Numbered from the stretch's first letter, positions 21,636 to 31,435 are shown. The stretch is DNA of 64,000 nt from Winogradskya consettensis (GCF_018332715.1 NZ_BOQP01000046.1:1-64000), one strand, 5' to 3'. The notes: generated by a model not told the origin, from the sequence alone. Program-made: numbers and translations.

Positions 21636-23872
21636 GAGAAGCGGGACACCGCGTCGCGGACCTGCGGCTCCGTGACCGGGCAGCCGGGGAAGCGGGAGAG
21701 CCGCAGCAGGGGGATGGCCCGCATCATCTGGCCGTTCTTCGGGTCGAACAGCATGGCGTTGAACGGGCCGTCGCCGAGCTGGTCGCGCAGCCACGCGCCC
21801 GCCGAAGGGTGGGCGAGCCAGCCGTCGACCGTCGACTCGGCGGTCAGCGGGGTGGTCACCTCGTCACCTGTGAGGGTGATCGTGGCCCGCAGGCGGATGT
21901 CGCGGGACGAGGAGCCGACCCGGATGCCGAACTCGCCGCCCTCGACCGTCCAGTCGCGCAGCGCCGGGTGCCAGAACGCGAACGCGCGCCGGTCCAGCTC
22001 CACGGTGACCTGCCTGCTCTCCCCGGGCGCGAGGCTGACCTGGGCGAACCCGCGCAGCTCCTGCTCGGGCCGGTAGACGCTGGCCTGCGGGTCGGTGACG
22101 TAGACCTGAACGGTCTCGGTGCCGGGCCGGGCTCCGCTGTTGGTCACCGTGAGGGAGACCCGCGCGGTGTCGCTCCCGGTCGTCACTTCCAGATCTGCGT
22201 ACGCGAACGAGGTGTACGAGAGCCCGTGCCCGAACGGGTACGCGACCTCGAGCCGGTGCGCGTCGTACCAGCGGTAGCCGATGAGCAGCCCTTCGCCGTA
22301 CCGGACGTGGCCCGCCTCGCCGGGGAACGCGCCGACGGTCGGGTTGTCCTCGTAGCGCACGGGGACCGTCTCGGCGAGCTTCCCGGCAGGGTTGGTCACG
22401 CCGAGCAGCAGGTCCGCGGTGGCGCTGCCGCCGGCCTGGCCGAGCAGCCAGCCCTCGAGGATCGCGCCGGCCCGGTCCTGCCAGGGCGCGACGGTGACGA
22501 CCGAGCCGTTGGAGAGCACCACGACCACGTTGTCGTTGACGTCGGCCACGGCGTTCAGCAGGTCGGTCTGGTGCTGCGGCAGGTCCATGTGGTCGCGGTC
22601 GTAGCCCTCCGACTCGTACGACGGCGGCAGCCCCAGGAACACCACGGCGACGCCGGCGTCACGGGCGGCGGCGGCGGCCTCCTCGACCAGCGCCGGGTCG
22701 GCCTCCTCGGACTCGATGACGAAGCCGGGCGCGAACACGACGTCGCGGGCGGCCCGGAGCGCGTCCAGGGCGGAGTCGACGCGGGTCGGGTTGACCTGCG
22801 ACGAGCCGGCGCCCTGGAAACGCGGCGACCGGGCGAACTCCCCGATCACCGCGATCGTGCCGGTGGCGGCCAGGGGGAGCAGGTCGCCGTCGTTCTTGAG
22901 CAGCACGGCGCTCGCGGCGGCGGCCTCGCGGGCGAGTTCGTGGTGCGCGTCGGCGTCGAAGGTCTGACCGGGGGTGAGCGCGGGCAGGGACTTGTTCACC
23001 AGCTCGAGCACGCGGGTCACGGCGAGGTCGACGTCCTTCTCGCTGAGCGTGCCCGCCTTGACCGCGGCGAGGATCGTCGCCGTGCCGCCACCACCGGAGG
23101 AGGGCATCTCCAGGTCGAGCCCGGCATGGACACCCGCGTCGCGCTGGTTGACCGCGCCCCAGTCGGAGACGACCAGGCCCCGGTACCCCCACTCGTCGCG
23201 GAGCACGTCGGTCAGCAGCCAGCGGTCCTCGCTCGCGTACACCCCGTTGATCCGGTTGTAGGAGCACATGACGGTCCACGGCTGGGCGCCGGTGACGACC
23301 CGCTCGAACGCGGGCAGGTAGATCTCGCGCAGCGTGCGCTCGTCGACGTCGGCGGAGACCGTCATCCGGTCGGTCTCCTGGTTGTTGGCGGCGAAGTGCT
23401 TCAGCGACGTGCCGACGCCCTCGCTCTGCACGCCGTTGACCAGCGCTGTCCCGAGAACACCGGCGAGCGCCGGGTCCTCGGAGAAATACTCGAAGTTGCG
23501 GCCGCAGAGCGGGGAGCGCTTCATGTTGATGCCGGGGCCGAGCAGCACCGCGACCTCCTCCGCGCGGCACTCGCGGCCCAGCGCGGCGCCGATGCGCTCC
23601 AGCAGCTCCGGGTTCCAGGTGGAGGCGAGGCCCGCGGCGGGCGGGAAGCAGGTGGCCGGCACGCTGCCGTGCAGCCCGAGATGGTCGCCCTCGCCGGACT
23701 GCTTGCGCAGCCCGTGGGGACCGTCGGTGACCATCACCGCGGGGATGCCGAGCCGCTCGACCCCCTGCGTGTGCCAGAAGTCGGAGCCGTCGAGCAGACC
23801 GGCTTTCTCCTCCGGCGTGAGAGCGGTCAACAGGGTCGGGATGTCCAGCTGCGGGACGGCATCAGCACTCAT
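21632..23872 (-). CDS. Glycoside hydrolase family 3 beta-glucosidase
   Basis: 746 aa with the full GH3 three-domain plan: an N-terminal barrel with VMVTDGPHGLR, LKHFAANNQETDR and the nucleophile aspartate in VVSDWGAV; an alpha/beta sandwich with the GYDRDHMDLP segment; and a C-terminal fibronectin III-like domain. There is no signal peptide, so it acts in the cytoplasm on imported oligosaccharides. It has the usual length for intracellular actinomycete GH3 enzymes. Divergent from a TetR gene with a palindromic operator between them. Confidence 0.95.
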   Translation of the reverse strand: MSADAVPQLDIPTLLTALTPEEKAGLLDGSDFWHTQGVERLGIPAVMVTDGPHGLRKQSGEGDHLGLHGSVPATCFPPAAGLASTWNPELLERIGAALGRECRAEEVAVLLGPGINMKRSPLCGRNFEYFSEDPALAGVLGTALVNGVQSEGVGTSLKHFAANNQETDRMTVSADVDERTLREIYLPAFERVVTGAQPWTVMCSYNRINGVYASEDRWLLTDVLRDEWGYRGLVVSDWGAVNQRDAGVHAGLDLEMPSSGGGGTATILAAVKAGTLSEKDVDLAVTRVLELVNKSLPALTPGQTFDADAHHELAREAAAASAVLLKNDGDLLPLAATGTIAVIGEFARSPRFQGAGSSQVNPTRVDSALDALRAARDVVFAPGFVIESEEADPALVEEAAAAARDAGVAVVFLGLPPSYESEGYDRDHMDLPQHQTDLLNAVADVNDNVVVVLSNGSVVTVAPWQDRAGAILEGWLLGQAGGSATADLLLGVTNPAGKLAETVPVRYEDNPTVGAFPGEAGHVRYGEGLLIGYRWYDAHRLEVAYPFGHGLSYTSFAYADLEVTTGSDTARVSLTVTNSGARPGTETVQVYVTDPQASVYRPEQELRGFAQVSLAPGESRQVTVELDRRAFAFWHPALRDWTVEGGEFGIRVGSSSRDIRLRATITLTGDEVTTPLTAESTVDGWLAHPSAGAWLRDQLGDGPFNAMLFDPKNGQMMRAIPLLRLSRFPGCPVTEPQVRDAVSRFS

Positions 23873-23890
23873 GTTTCCAAGGTAACGCCG

Positions 23891-23912
23891 AAAACCTCCG
23901 TGCGGAAGTTTT
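23891..23912. promoter_or_regulatory. Palindromic operator between glucosidase and tetR
   Basis: AAAACCTCCG and CGGAAGTTTT flank a central TG; the arms are inverted repeats with one mismatch. It fills the middle of the 59-bp divergent intergenic space, the expected place for a TetR site controlling both genes. Confidence 0.75.
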
Positions 23913-23931
23913 TGAGAACTACGATGACCGC

Positions 23932-24534
23932 GTGACCCAAGAACTTCAGCGCCGCGGCTCGTACGAGAAGGGCGTCCGGCGCCGGCAGGAGATCCTGGAC
24001 CGGGCCATCGAGGTCTTCGCCGAGCGTGGCGCCCAGGGCACGTCGCTGCGCGCGATCGGGGAGGCGATCGGGGTCTCGCACGCGGCGCTCAAGCACTACT
24101 TCGACTCCCGCGAGGAGCTGCTGATCGAGGTCTACCGGGCCGCCGAGGAGCGCTCCACGCTCGGTGATCCCCCGGTGGGCACGACCGGCCCGGTCGGCCT
24201 GATGACCCATGCGGCGCGGCGCAACCACGGGGTGCCGGGGCTGGTGCAGCTCTATTCGACCCTGGTGGCCGGTGCCCTGGAGAACGGGCATGACGCTGCC
24301 CGCTCCTTCTTCTCGGCCCGCTTCCGCGACCTGCGTGGTCTTCTGGCGGATCGCGTACGCGAGGAGCAGCGCGACGGTCACATCCGCGCCGATATCACCC
24401 CGGACGCCGCAGCCGCATTGATCATCGCGGCGTCGGACGGTCTGCAGACCCAGTGGCTCCTCGACCCCTCCGTCGACATCGAGGAGTCGTTGTCCTTGCT
24501 GGAGTCCCTACTGCAAGGGCCGGTGCGGTCGTAA
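23932..24534 (+). CDS. TetR family regulator of the glucosidase module
   Basis: 200 aa. The N-terminal helix-turn-helix is clear: AIEVFAERGAQGTSLRAI, then IGVSHAALKHYFDSREELL (about 25-65). The all-helical ligand domain resembles regulators of sugar genes. GTG 23932 is the only suitable start, since the nearby ATG at 23924 is out of frame. Probably represses itself and the divergent glucosidase-MFS operon. Confidence 0.9.
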   Translation: MTQELQRRGSYEKGVRRRQEILDRAIEVFAERGAQGTSLRAIGEAIGVSHAALKHYFDSREELLIEVYRAAEERSTLGDPPVGTTGPVGLMTHAARRNHGVPGLVQLYSTLVAGALENGHDAARSFFSARFRDLRGLLADRVREEQRDGHIRADITPDAAAALIIAASDGLQTQWLLDPSVDIEESLSLLESLLQGPVRS

Positions 24535-24731
24535 AACCGTATGTGCGTACCGTAGGGATATTTTTTTGATGTCACCCTGAAGTAACGATCAGGTAGCGCC
24601 CCAGCAGCGACGTCTCGATCCTCCTCGGCTAGGGTCTTGGTGACGGCGACGGAGCCGGGCAGGACGGCCGACGCGGGTTTCTGGGGTCGGCACGAAGACC
24701 TCCGCCGGTCGCTTCCGGCGGACCGAAATGA

Positions 24732-25739
<1,008 letters not shown>

Positions 25740-25745
25740 GCTGAC

Positions 25746-26942
25746 GTGAAGACTCTCGACGACCTGCTCGGCGAGGGTGTCTCGGGTCGGCGCGTGTTCG
25801 TACGCGCCGACCTGAACGTCCCGTTCGACAAGAGCGACCCCACAGTCATCAGCGACGACGGCCGCATCCGGGCGGTGCTGCCGACCCTCGTCGCCCTGCG
25901 CGACGCGGGCGCGAAGGTGATCGTCGCCTCCCACCTCGGCCGTCCCAAGGGCGCGCCGGACCCCAAGTTCACGCTCGCACCGGTCGCCACGCGGCTCGGT
26001 GAGCTGCTCGGCACGCCCGTCGTGTTCGCTGAGGACACCGTGGGCTCATCGGCGACCGAAGCCGCGGGCAAGCTGACCGGCGGCCAGGTGCTGCTGCTGG
26101 AGAACCTGCGCTTCAACGCCGGCGAGACCTCGAAGGACGACGCCGAGCGCGGCGCTTTCGCGGACCAGCTCGCCGCGCTGGCCGATTCGTACGTCGACGA
26201 CGCGTTCGGCGCCGTGCACCGCAAGCACGCCTCGGTGTTCGACGTGCCGGCCCGGCTCCCGCACTACGCGGGCGGCCTGGTCGTTCGCGAGGTCGAGGTG
26301 CTGCGCAAGGTCACCGAGACGCCCGAGAAGCCGTACGTCGTGGTTCTCGGCGGTTCGAAGGTCTCCGACAAGCTCGCCGTCATCAAGGCGCTGCTGCCGA
26401 AGGTCGACAAGCTGCTCGTCGGTGGCGGCATGTGCTTCACCTTCCTCAAGGCCCAGGGCCACGAGGTCGGCAAGTCGCTGCTCGAAGCCGAGATGATCGA
26501 CACCTGCGCTTCGCTGCTGGCGGAAGCGGACGGCCGCATCGTGCTGCCCGTCGACGTGGTCGCCGCGACCGAGTTCTCCGCGGACGCCGACCACGAGATC
26601 GTCGGCGTGGCGGACATCCCTGCCGAGCAGCTGGGTCTCGACATCGGCCCGCAGTCGGTGGCGCTGTTCGCGGAGGCGATCGGCACGGCGAAGACGGTGT
26701 TCTGGAACGGGCCCATGGGCGTGTTCGAGCTCGCCCCGTTCGCCGCCGGCACCCGCGGCGTCGCCGAGGCGATCACCAAGATCGACGGCTTCTCGGTCGT
26801 CGGCGGCGGCGACTCCGCGGCGGCGGTCCGCACACTCGGCATCGACGAGTCCGGCTTCGGCCACATCTCGACCGGTGGCGGCGCGTCCCTGGAATACCTC
26901 GAGGGCAAGACCCTGCCGGGTCTGGCCGCGCTGGAGAGCTGA
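25746..26942 (+). CDS. pgk: Phosphoglycerate kinase
   Basis: 398 aa. [15 protein letters not shown] at the N-terminus, SHLGRPKG, the hinge region, and the nucleotide motif [11 protein letters not shown] near the C-terminus are all typical. Starts with GTG six bases after gap, and tpiA follows after four bases. Confidence 0.98.
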   Translation: MKTLDDLLGEGVSGRRVFVRADLNVPFDKSDPTVISDDGRIRAVLPTLVALRDAGAKVIVASHLGRPKGAPDPKFTLAPVATRLGELLGTPVVFAEDTVGSSATEAAGKLTGGQVLLLENLRFNAGETSKDDAERGAFADQLAALADSYVDDAFGAVHRKHASVFDVPARLPHYAGGLVVREVEVLRKVTETPEKPYVVVLGGSKVSDKLAVIKALLPKVDKLLVGGGMCFTFLKAQGHEVGKSLLEAEMIDTCASLLAEADGRIVLPVDVVAATEFSADADHEIVGVADIPAEQLGLDIGPQSVALFAEAIGTAKTVFWNGPMGVFELAPFAAGTRGVAEAITKIDGFSVVGGGDSAAAVRTLGIDESGFGHISTGGGASLEYLEGKTLPGLAALES

Positions 26943-26946
26943 GACC

Positions 26947-27741
26947 ATGGCCGGGGCGACTCCCCGCACCCCGATCATGGCCGGCAACTGGAAGATGCAC
27001 CTCGATCACCGCGAGGCGAATCTTCTGGTCCAGAAACTGGCAGCCAGCCTCACCCCGAAGCAGCTCACCGATGTCGAGACGGTGGTCCTGCCGCCGTTCA
27101 CCGACCTGCGCACCGTGCAGACCGCGATCGACGGCGACAAGCTGCTGATCAAGTACGGCGCGCAGGACCTGTCGCCGCACAAGAACGGCGCGTACACCGG
27201 CGACGTCTCCGGCGTGATGCTGGCCAAGCTCGGCTGCTCGTACGTAGTCGTCGGGCACTCCGAACGCCGCCAGCACCACCACGAGGACGACGCCCTGGTC
27301 AACGCCAAGGCGAAAGCCGCCCTGGCGAACGGCCTGACCCCGATCGTCTGCGTGGGCGAGGGCCCGGACGTGCGCGAGGCCGGCGAGCAGGTGGCGCACT
27401 GCGTCGCCCAGCTGACCGGTGCGCTCGACGGGCTCAAGGCCGAGCAGGTCAGCAAGATCGTCGTGGCCTACGAACCGATCTGGGCCATCGGCACGGGTAA
27501 GACCGCGACCCCCGAGGACGCCCAGGAGGTGTGCGGCGCCCTGCGCGCCGCGATCTCCGGCAAACACGGCGCCGAGGTGGCCGATGTGATCCGCATCCAG
27601 TACGGCGGCTCGGTCAAGGCGGGCAACATCGCCGCCATCATGGCCCAGCCGGACGTCGACGGTGCCCTCGTCGGCGGCGCCAGCCTGGTCGCGGAGGAGT
27701 TCGTGTCGATCGTCCGGTTCCAGGAGCATGTCAAGCGTTGA
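26947..27741 (+). CDS. tpiA: Triose-phosphate isomerase
   Basis: 264 aa. MAGNWKMH (Lys) and the catalytic [11 protein letters not shown] loop are visible, with the electrophilic histidine in VVGHSERR and the YGGSVKAGN phosphate loop. The start at ATG 26947 adds eight residues before the usual MAGNWKM; the later ATG is the alternative. Last gene of the glycolytic set, with a terminator just after it. Confidence 0.98.
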   Translation: MAGATPRTPIMAGNWKMHLDHREANLLVQKLAASLTPKQLTDVETVVLPPFTDLRTVQTAIDGDKLLIKYGAQDLSPHKNGAYTGDVSGVMLAKLGCSYVVVGHSERRQHHHEDDALVNAKAKAALANGLTPIVCVGEGPDVREAGEQVAHCVAQLTGALDGLKAEQVSKIVVAYEPIWAIGTGKTATPEDAQEVCGALRAAISGKHGAEVADVIRIQYGGSVKAGNIAAIMAQPDVDGALVGGASLVAEEFVSIVRFQEHVKR

Positions 27742-27749
27742 TCTATTGT

Positions 27750-27785
27750 GAAGAACCGGTCGCCCTGGGGCGGCCGGTTCTTGGC
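27750..27785 (+). terminator. Terminator after tpiA
   Basis: AAGAACCGGTCGCC pairs with GGCGGCCGGTTCTT, giving a 14-bp stem with one mismatch, just after the tpiA stop. Confidence 0.8.
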
Positions 27786-27838
27786 GCGCCCGCTATTGTG
27801 GGGGCGCTGCCGTGCCCTTCGAGAGGATTGACCCGACC

Positions 27839-28093
27839 ATGCCGATCGCGTTCGCCTACACGTTGATCGTGTTGCTGCTCATCACCAGCATTCTGCTGAC
27901 CCTGCTCATCCTGCTGCACCGCGGCAAGGGTGGCGGCATGTCCAGCATGTTCGGTGGCGGCGTCACCTCCAGCCTGGCCGGTTCCTCGGTGGCGGAGAAG
28001 AACCTCGACCGTTACACGGTGCTCGTGGGCATCGTCTGGTTCGCCTGCATCGTCGGGCTCGGTCTCTGGCTGAAGCTGGCCCAGAGCTCCTGA
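27839..28093 (+). CDS. secG: Preprotein translocase subunit SecG
   Basis: 84 aa with two membrane helices. The loop between them holds the SecG signature HRGKGGGMSSMFGGG and ends in DRYTVLVGIVW at the second helix. It supports SecYE in protein export. ATG 27839 is preferred; a GTG nine codons earlier (27812) is possible. The gap-pgk-tpiA-secG order is common in actinomycetes. Confidence 0.93.
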   Translation: MPIAFAYTLIVLLLITSILLTLLILLHRGKGGGMSSMFGGGVTSSLAGSSVAEKNLDRYTVLVGIVWFACIVGLGLWLKLAQSS

Positions 28094-28221
28094 ACCAGAG
28101 CTCGTGAACCCGTAACCGCTATTTTTCGTGATTCAGGTGTCCTGAAACACATTGTTAACGCACGGTTCCGTACCGTGTGTCGGTAACTCTTCCTGAGTCG
28201 CCCTGCGAGTCGTAGACTCTC

Positions 28222-28260
28222 CCGCGCGGTCCGGTCCCTCCGGGCCGCGCGGCTGTTTTT
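28222..28260 (+). terminator. Terminator upstream of rbpA
   Basis: CCGCGCGG-T-CCGG pairs with CCGG-G-CCGCGCGG around TCCCT and is followed by CTGTTTTT. It could end the secG transcript or act as an attenuator in the rbpA leader. A separate inverted repeat, CACGGT-N5-ACCGTG, lies at 28161-28177. Confidence 0.75.
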
Positions 28261-28325
28261 CACCGCCTACGACCGCCGGACCTTTCCCTCGGCGAAGACG
28301 CCCCTGACAGGCAGGAGTGACATCC

Positions 28326-28670
28326 GTGTCCAGTGGCAGCGCGATCCGCGGCAGCCGCATCGGGTCCAGCCCGATGCGCCCCGACGAGCGCAGCGAACCC
28401 GCACCGCGGCGGGAGGTGACGTACTGGTGCGCTGCCGGGCACGAGGTCGAGGTCCGGTTCGCCGCCGACGTCGTCCCCCCGGAGACCTGGGACTGCATCC
28501 GCTGCGGTCAGCCCGCCGGTCTCGACCGGGCCAACCCGCCCGGCAAGTCGCGCAACGAGCCCTACAAGTCGCACCTCGCCTACGTGAAGGAGCGCCGCTC
28601 CGAGGCCGACGGCGAGGCCATCCTCGCCGAAGCCCTCGCCAAGATCCGTCGCCGCCGCGGCGGAGCCTGA
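28326..28670 (+). CDS. rbpA: RNA polymerase-binding protein RbpA
   Basis: 114 aa. RbpA binds RNA polymerase and the main sigma factor and stabilises the open complex in actinomycetes. AIRGSRIGS at the N-terminus, a zinc-ribbon-like CAAGHEVEVRF and CIRCG pair, and the sigma-interacting helix KSHLAYVKERRSEADGEA match the family; this copy keeps all the Cys residues. GTG 28326 is chosen because AGGAG lies eight bases before it; GTG 28317 is too close to that site. Confidence 0.9.
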   Translation: MSSGSAIRGSRIGSSPMRPDERSEPAPRREVTYWCAAGHEVEVRFAADVVPPETWDCIRCGQPAGLDRANPPGKSRNEPYKSHLAYVKERRSEADGEAILAEALAKIRRRRGGA

Positions 28671-28679
28671 TCCTCCTCG

Positions 28680-28711
28680 CAGCGGCGGTGGCCTCACGGC
28701 TGCCGCCGCTG
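28680..28711. terminator. Terminator between convergent rbpA and GNAT gene
   Basis: CAGCGGCGG (28680-28688) and CCGCCGCTG (28703-28711) form a perfect 9-bp stem in the 51-base convergent gap. Confidence 0.65.
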
Positions 28712-28721
28712 TGGTTCGGGC

Positions 28722-29339
28722 CTACAGCGGGTCGGTGGTCCGGCCGAGGAAGGTCACCTGGCCGACGTCGGGCACGCTGAGCTCCCGGAAGCCGAGCCGG
28801 TCGTAGAAAGCGCGTGCCCCCGTGTTCGACGGCGACATGCCGAGGTGCACCTTGGCCACGCCCGCCTCGCGCAGCCCGGTCAGGAACGCGCCGATCAGAC
28901 CCCGCCCCTGCCCCTTGCCCTGCCACTCCGGCAGCAGGTCGATGTGCAGATGCGCCGGATAATCGGCCAGCGCGGGCAGCACCATGCGCTCCGGGTGGTG
29001 GTGCAGCAGCAACCACCGGTCGTCGGCGGTGACGGGCGGGTCCTGCGGCTCCGGATATCGTCCCGCGGTCGCCGGCAGCCACTCGTCCCGGTAGCGCTGG
29101 GCGAAACGCGCCGTGTCGGCGGTGCCGAGCACGTAGCCGACCGCCGCGCCGGTGCCGTCGTCGAGGACGTGGGCGTGCTCCGGTTCGAGGGTCACGTAGG
29201 GCACCGCGAAGATGTCGCCCACGAGGCGGTCGGAGGACGTCGTCCCGCGGGAGTCACCGCCGCTGTCGGCGGTCCGTACGCAGATGTCGTAAACGGCGTC
29301 GAGGTCGGCAGGGCGGTAGGGGCGGATCACGGGTTGCAC
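28722..29339 (-). CDS. GNAT family N-acetyltransferase
   Basis: 205 aa. N-terminal VIRPYRPADLDAVYDIC and the acetyl-CoA site LLPEWQGKGQGRGLIGAF (motif A), followed by LGMSPSNTGARAFYDRLGFREL (motif B), define the fold. Substrate not predictable; similar proteins are annotated as protein or small-molecule acetyltransferases. Start GTG 29339. Confidence 0.88.
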   Translation of the reverse strand: MQPVIRPYRPADLDAVYDICVRTADSGGDSRGTTSSDRLVGDIFAVPYVTLEPEHAHVLDDGTGAAVGYVLGTADTARFAQRYRDEWLPATAGRYPEPQDPPVTADDRWLLLHHHPERMVLPALADYPAHLHIDLLPEWQGKGQGRGLIGAFLTGLREAGVAKVHLGMSPSNTGARAFYDRLGFRELSVPDVGQVTFLGRTTDPL

Positions 29340-29460
29340 GGCCGTGAGTCTAGGTCGTCGCCGCTATGTGACCGGCGTCACTCTCCGGCTGCCAACCTTT
29401 CTGGCCGTCACGCGTCCCTCCATGCGAGAGTCCGACATCGACCCCGCAGGAGACCCCCCG

Positions 29461-29904
29461 ATGCGCAAGACCGTCACCGCAGCAGTCGGCACCGCCGCGT
29501 TCCTCGTCATCGGCGGCATCTCCGCCGCCGCGTACGCGAGCACGACCTCCGGCTCGACCCCGAAGCCGGTACCGTCCCCGACGGCCGCGACCGCCACCGC
29601 GTCCCCCGTGCCCGCATCCACCGCATCTCCCGTGCCCGGGGCCACCAGCACGGCCTCCCCGGTGCCGATCTCGCCCGGAGCCACCGCGGCACCCACGGCC
29701 GCACCCGCCTCCCCGGTGCCGAACTCGACCCGCCCCGCGACGGGCGTTCCCAGCCCGTCCCGGTCCGCGACGGCGGCTCCCAGCCCGACCCGCATGGGCA
29801 CTGCCACTCCCAGCCCCTCCCGGTCGGCGACGGCGGCCCCGAGCCCGACCCGCTCCGCGACAGCGGCTCCCACCCCCAGCCGTTCCACCGAGCCCACGCG
29901 CTGA
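29461..29904 (+). CDS. Exported Pro/Ser/Thr/Ala-rich repeat protein
   Basis: 147 aa. A signal peptide or membrane anchor (about 1-26, MRKTVTAAVGTAAFLVIGG) is followed by a low-complexity region built from units such as SATAAPSPTR and TASPVPG. No catalytic domain is visible; it may be a glycosylated wall spacer. AGGAGA precedes ATG 29461, so the longer frame upstream is not needed. Its stop overlaps the sigma factor start by one base (TGATG), so it is probably part of the sigma unit. Confidence 0.7.
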   Translation: MRKTVTAAVGTAAFLVIGGISAAAYASTTSGSTPKPVPSPTAATATASPVPASTASPVPGATSTASPVPISPGATAAPTAAPASPVPNSTRPATGVPSPSRSATAAPSPTRMGTATPSPSRSATAAPSPTRSATAAPTPSRSTEPTR

Positions 29905-30497
29905 TGCACTTCGTCGGGGTCCTGCCGCAACCGCTCATCCGGTGGCTGCGCTCGGTCATGTCCGGATCCGGCACCCCGGTGCGGGACACGGCAGGCCCCG
30001 GCGGTTCGGGCCCACCCGCGATCAACGAGCTGTACCAGGCCCGGCGGCTGGGCCTCGTACGCCTGGCGGTGCTCATGGTCGACGACCTGGCCACGGCGGA
30101 GGACCTCGTCCAGGACGTCTTCGCCGCTCTCTACCGCCGCCACGGTGCCGAACTGCACACCGTCGCGGACCCGGACGCGTACCTCACCTCCGGCGTGATG
30201 AATGCCGCCCGCTCGGCCCTGCGCCGCCGCAAGACCGCCCGCGCCTACGTCCCGCCCCCGCCGATGACCGCCCCGGCGGCCGAGGACCAGGTGCTGCTGG
30301 GCGAGGGCGACCGCGCCGTCCTGGACGCGCTCGGCAGGCTGACCACCCGCCAGCGTCAGGTGATGGTCCTGCGCTACTGGTCAGACCTGTCCGAACAAGA
30401 GATTGCCGAAGCGCTGCACGTGTCGCGCGGCACGGTCAAGTCGACCGCCAGCCGCGCCCTCACGATCCTGCGCGATCAGCTGGGGGACCGACGATGA
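29904..30497 (+). CDS. SigE-family ECF-like RNA polymerase sigma factor
   Basis: 197 aa. Region 2 is seen in LYQARRLGLVRLAVLMVDDLATAEDLVQDVFAALYRR, region 4 in LGRLTTRQRQVMVLRYWSDLSEQEIAEALHVSRGTVKSTASRAL. It belongs to the actinobacterial 'SigE family' of short sigma-70 factors. The ATG at 29904 overlaps the upstream stop; a start further in (about 29959) is possible. The next gene overlaps by four bases and may encode its partner. Confidence 0.88.
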   Translation: MHFVGVLPQPLIRWLRSVMSGSGTPVRDTAGPGGSGPPAINELYQARRLGLVRLAVLMVDDLATAEDLVQDVFAALYRRHGAELHTVADPDAYLTSGVMNAARSALRRRKTARAYVPPPPMTAPAAEDQVLLGEGDRAVLDALGRLTTRQRQVMVLRYWSDLSEQEIAEALHVSRGTVKSTASRALTILRDQLGDRR

Positions 30498-30976
30498 GCG
30501 CTCTCGAGGCACGCCTCCGCGGTGCCCTGTCCGCCCGCGCGATGCAGGTGACAGCCACCCAGCTGCAGCCGGCCCGCCCGCCGACGATGCAACCTGCCCG
30601 CCCGATCCGGCGCCGCTGGCTGTTCGCGCTGGCGGGGGCCGCCCTCACGGCGGTCACCCTGGTGGCAGCGGTCACCCATTTCCTCCCCGTACGCCCTGAG
30701 CGTCCCGACACCCCCGGAGTGACCGTCCCCTCCGCCCCACCGTCCCCGTCCCCATCAACACCCCCGAGCCCGTCGCCGGCCGCGATACCCAGATCGCCCT
30801 CGCCATCGCGGTTCAGCGTCTCGCCCACCAGAACGTCGCCCACCGTCTCCTCGCAGGCAGGGTCGGAACCGGCCGGGACAGCGTCACCAACCGCGATCCC
30901 CGGTGCGAGCCGGGCACCTCGGTCGACGGAAGCCCCCGAACCCACCGTCACCCCGGCACCGAACTCGCCCGGCTGA
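30494..30976 (+). CDS. One-pass membrane protein coupled to the sigma factor
   Basis: 160 aa. A short cytoplasmic part (about 1-38, MSALEARLRGALSARAM) precedes one hydrophobic helix (about 40-62) and a Pro/Ser/Thr-rich outer tail. It has no zinc-type anti-sigma motif. Overlap with the sigma gene (ATGA) and topology suggest a sensor or anti-sigma partner, by analogy only. The tail resembles that of the exported protein two genes upstream. Confidence 0.7.
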   Translation: MSALEARLRGALSARAMQVTATQLQPARPPTMQPARPIRRRWLFALAGAALTAVTLVAAVTHFLPVRPERPDTPGVTVPSAPPSPSPSTPPSPSPAAIPRSPSPSRFSVSPTRTSPTVSSQAGSEPAGTASPTAIPGASRAPRSTEAPEPTVTPAPNSPG

Positions 30977-31127
30977 GAACCCCGGCGAGTCGGCAGGAGC
31001 CAGCCTCGCCTGGCCGGGACGGATGACACGATGAGCTGGTGAACGGGACCCTTGAGGTAGTGCAGCAGATCTCGTCGCGCGGACTTTAGGATTCTGGCGT
31101 CGCGAACCCGATTGCACCCGTTCTGCA

Positions 31128-31155
31128 CTCGGCGCGGGCGGTCGCCGGCCGAACG
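31128..31155 (+). promoter_or_regulatory. Candidate flagellar-type (sigma28) promoter of fliQ
   Basis: CTCG (31128-31131), a 16-base spacer and GCCGAACG (31148-31155) resemble the -35 and GCCGATAA -10 of FliA/WhiG-type promoters. The start codon follows eight bases later, so the transcript would be almost leaderless. A single weak match. Confidence 0.3.
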
Positions 31156-31162
31156 GTAGGGC

Positions 31163-31435
31163 ATGACCGATGTGCAGATCGTTGAGCTGGGCATGCAGGC
31201 GATGACCATCGCGGCGAAGATGTGCGCGCCGGTGCTGCTGACCGCGCTGGCGATCGGGTTCGCGATCTCGCTGTTCCAGTCCGTGACGCAGATCCAGGAG
31301 GCGACGCTGTCGTTCGTCCCGAAGGCGGCGGGCGTCGGCGCGGCCATTCTGTTCAGCGGCAACTGGATGCTGCACGAGATGGTCACCTTCACCACGCAGC
31401 TCTTCGAGCGGATCCCCCAGCTGATCGGGAGCTAG
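31163..31435 (+). CDS. fliQ: Orphan flagellar export apparatus protein FliQ
   Basis: 90 aa, the full FliQ length, with two membrane helices. The match to the family runs from end to end: LGMQAMTIAAKMCAP, LLTALAIGFAISLFQSVTQI, then QEATLSFVPKAAGVG and a second helix ending in LFERIPQLIG. FliQ is part of the type III export gate (FliPQR). No other flagellar gene lies in the window, so it is an orphan, plausibly the only copy or a paralogue of one in a flagellar cluster elsewhere. Its stop overlaps the stop of the convergent monooxygenase gene. Confidence 0.92.
   Translation: MTDVQIVELGMQAMTIAAKMCAPVLLTALAIGFAISLFQSVTQIQEATLSFVPKAAGVGAAILFSGNWMLHEMVTFTTQLFERIPQLIGS

Noticed and set aside
28845-29903. 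Long plus-strand frame upstream of the sigma factor
   Set aside because: This part is antisense to the GNAT gene and out of frame with the exported repeat protein; sigma similarity begins only after 29904.
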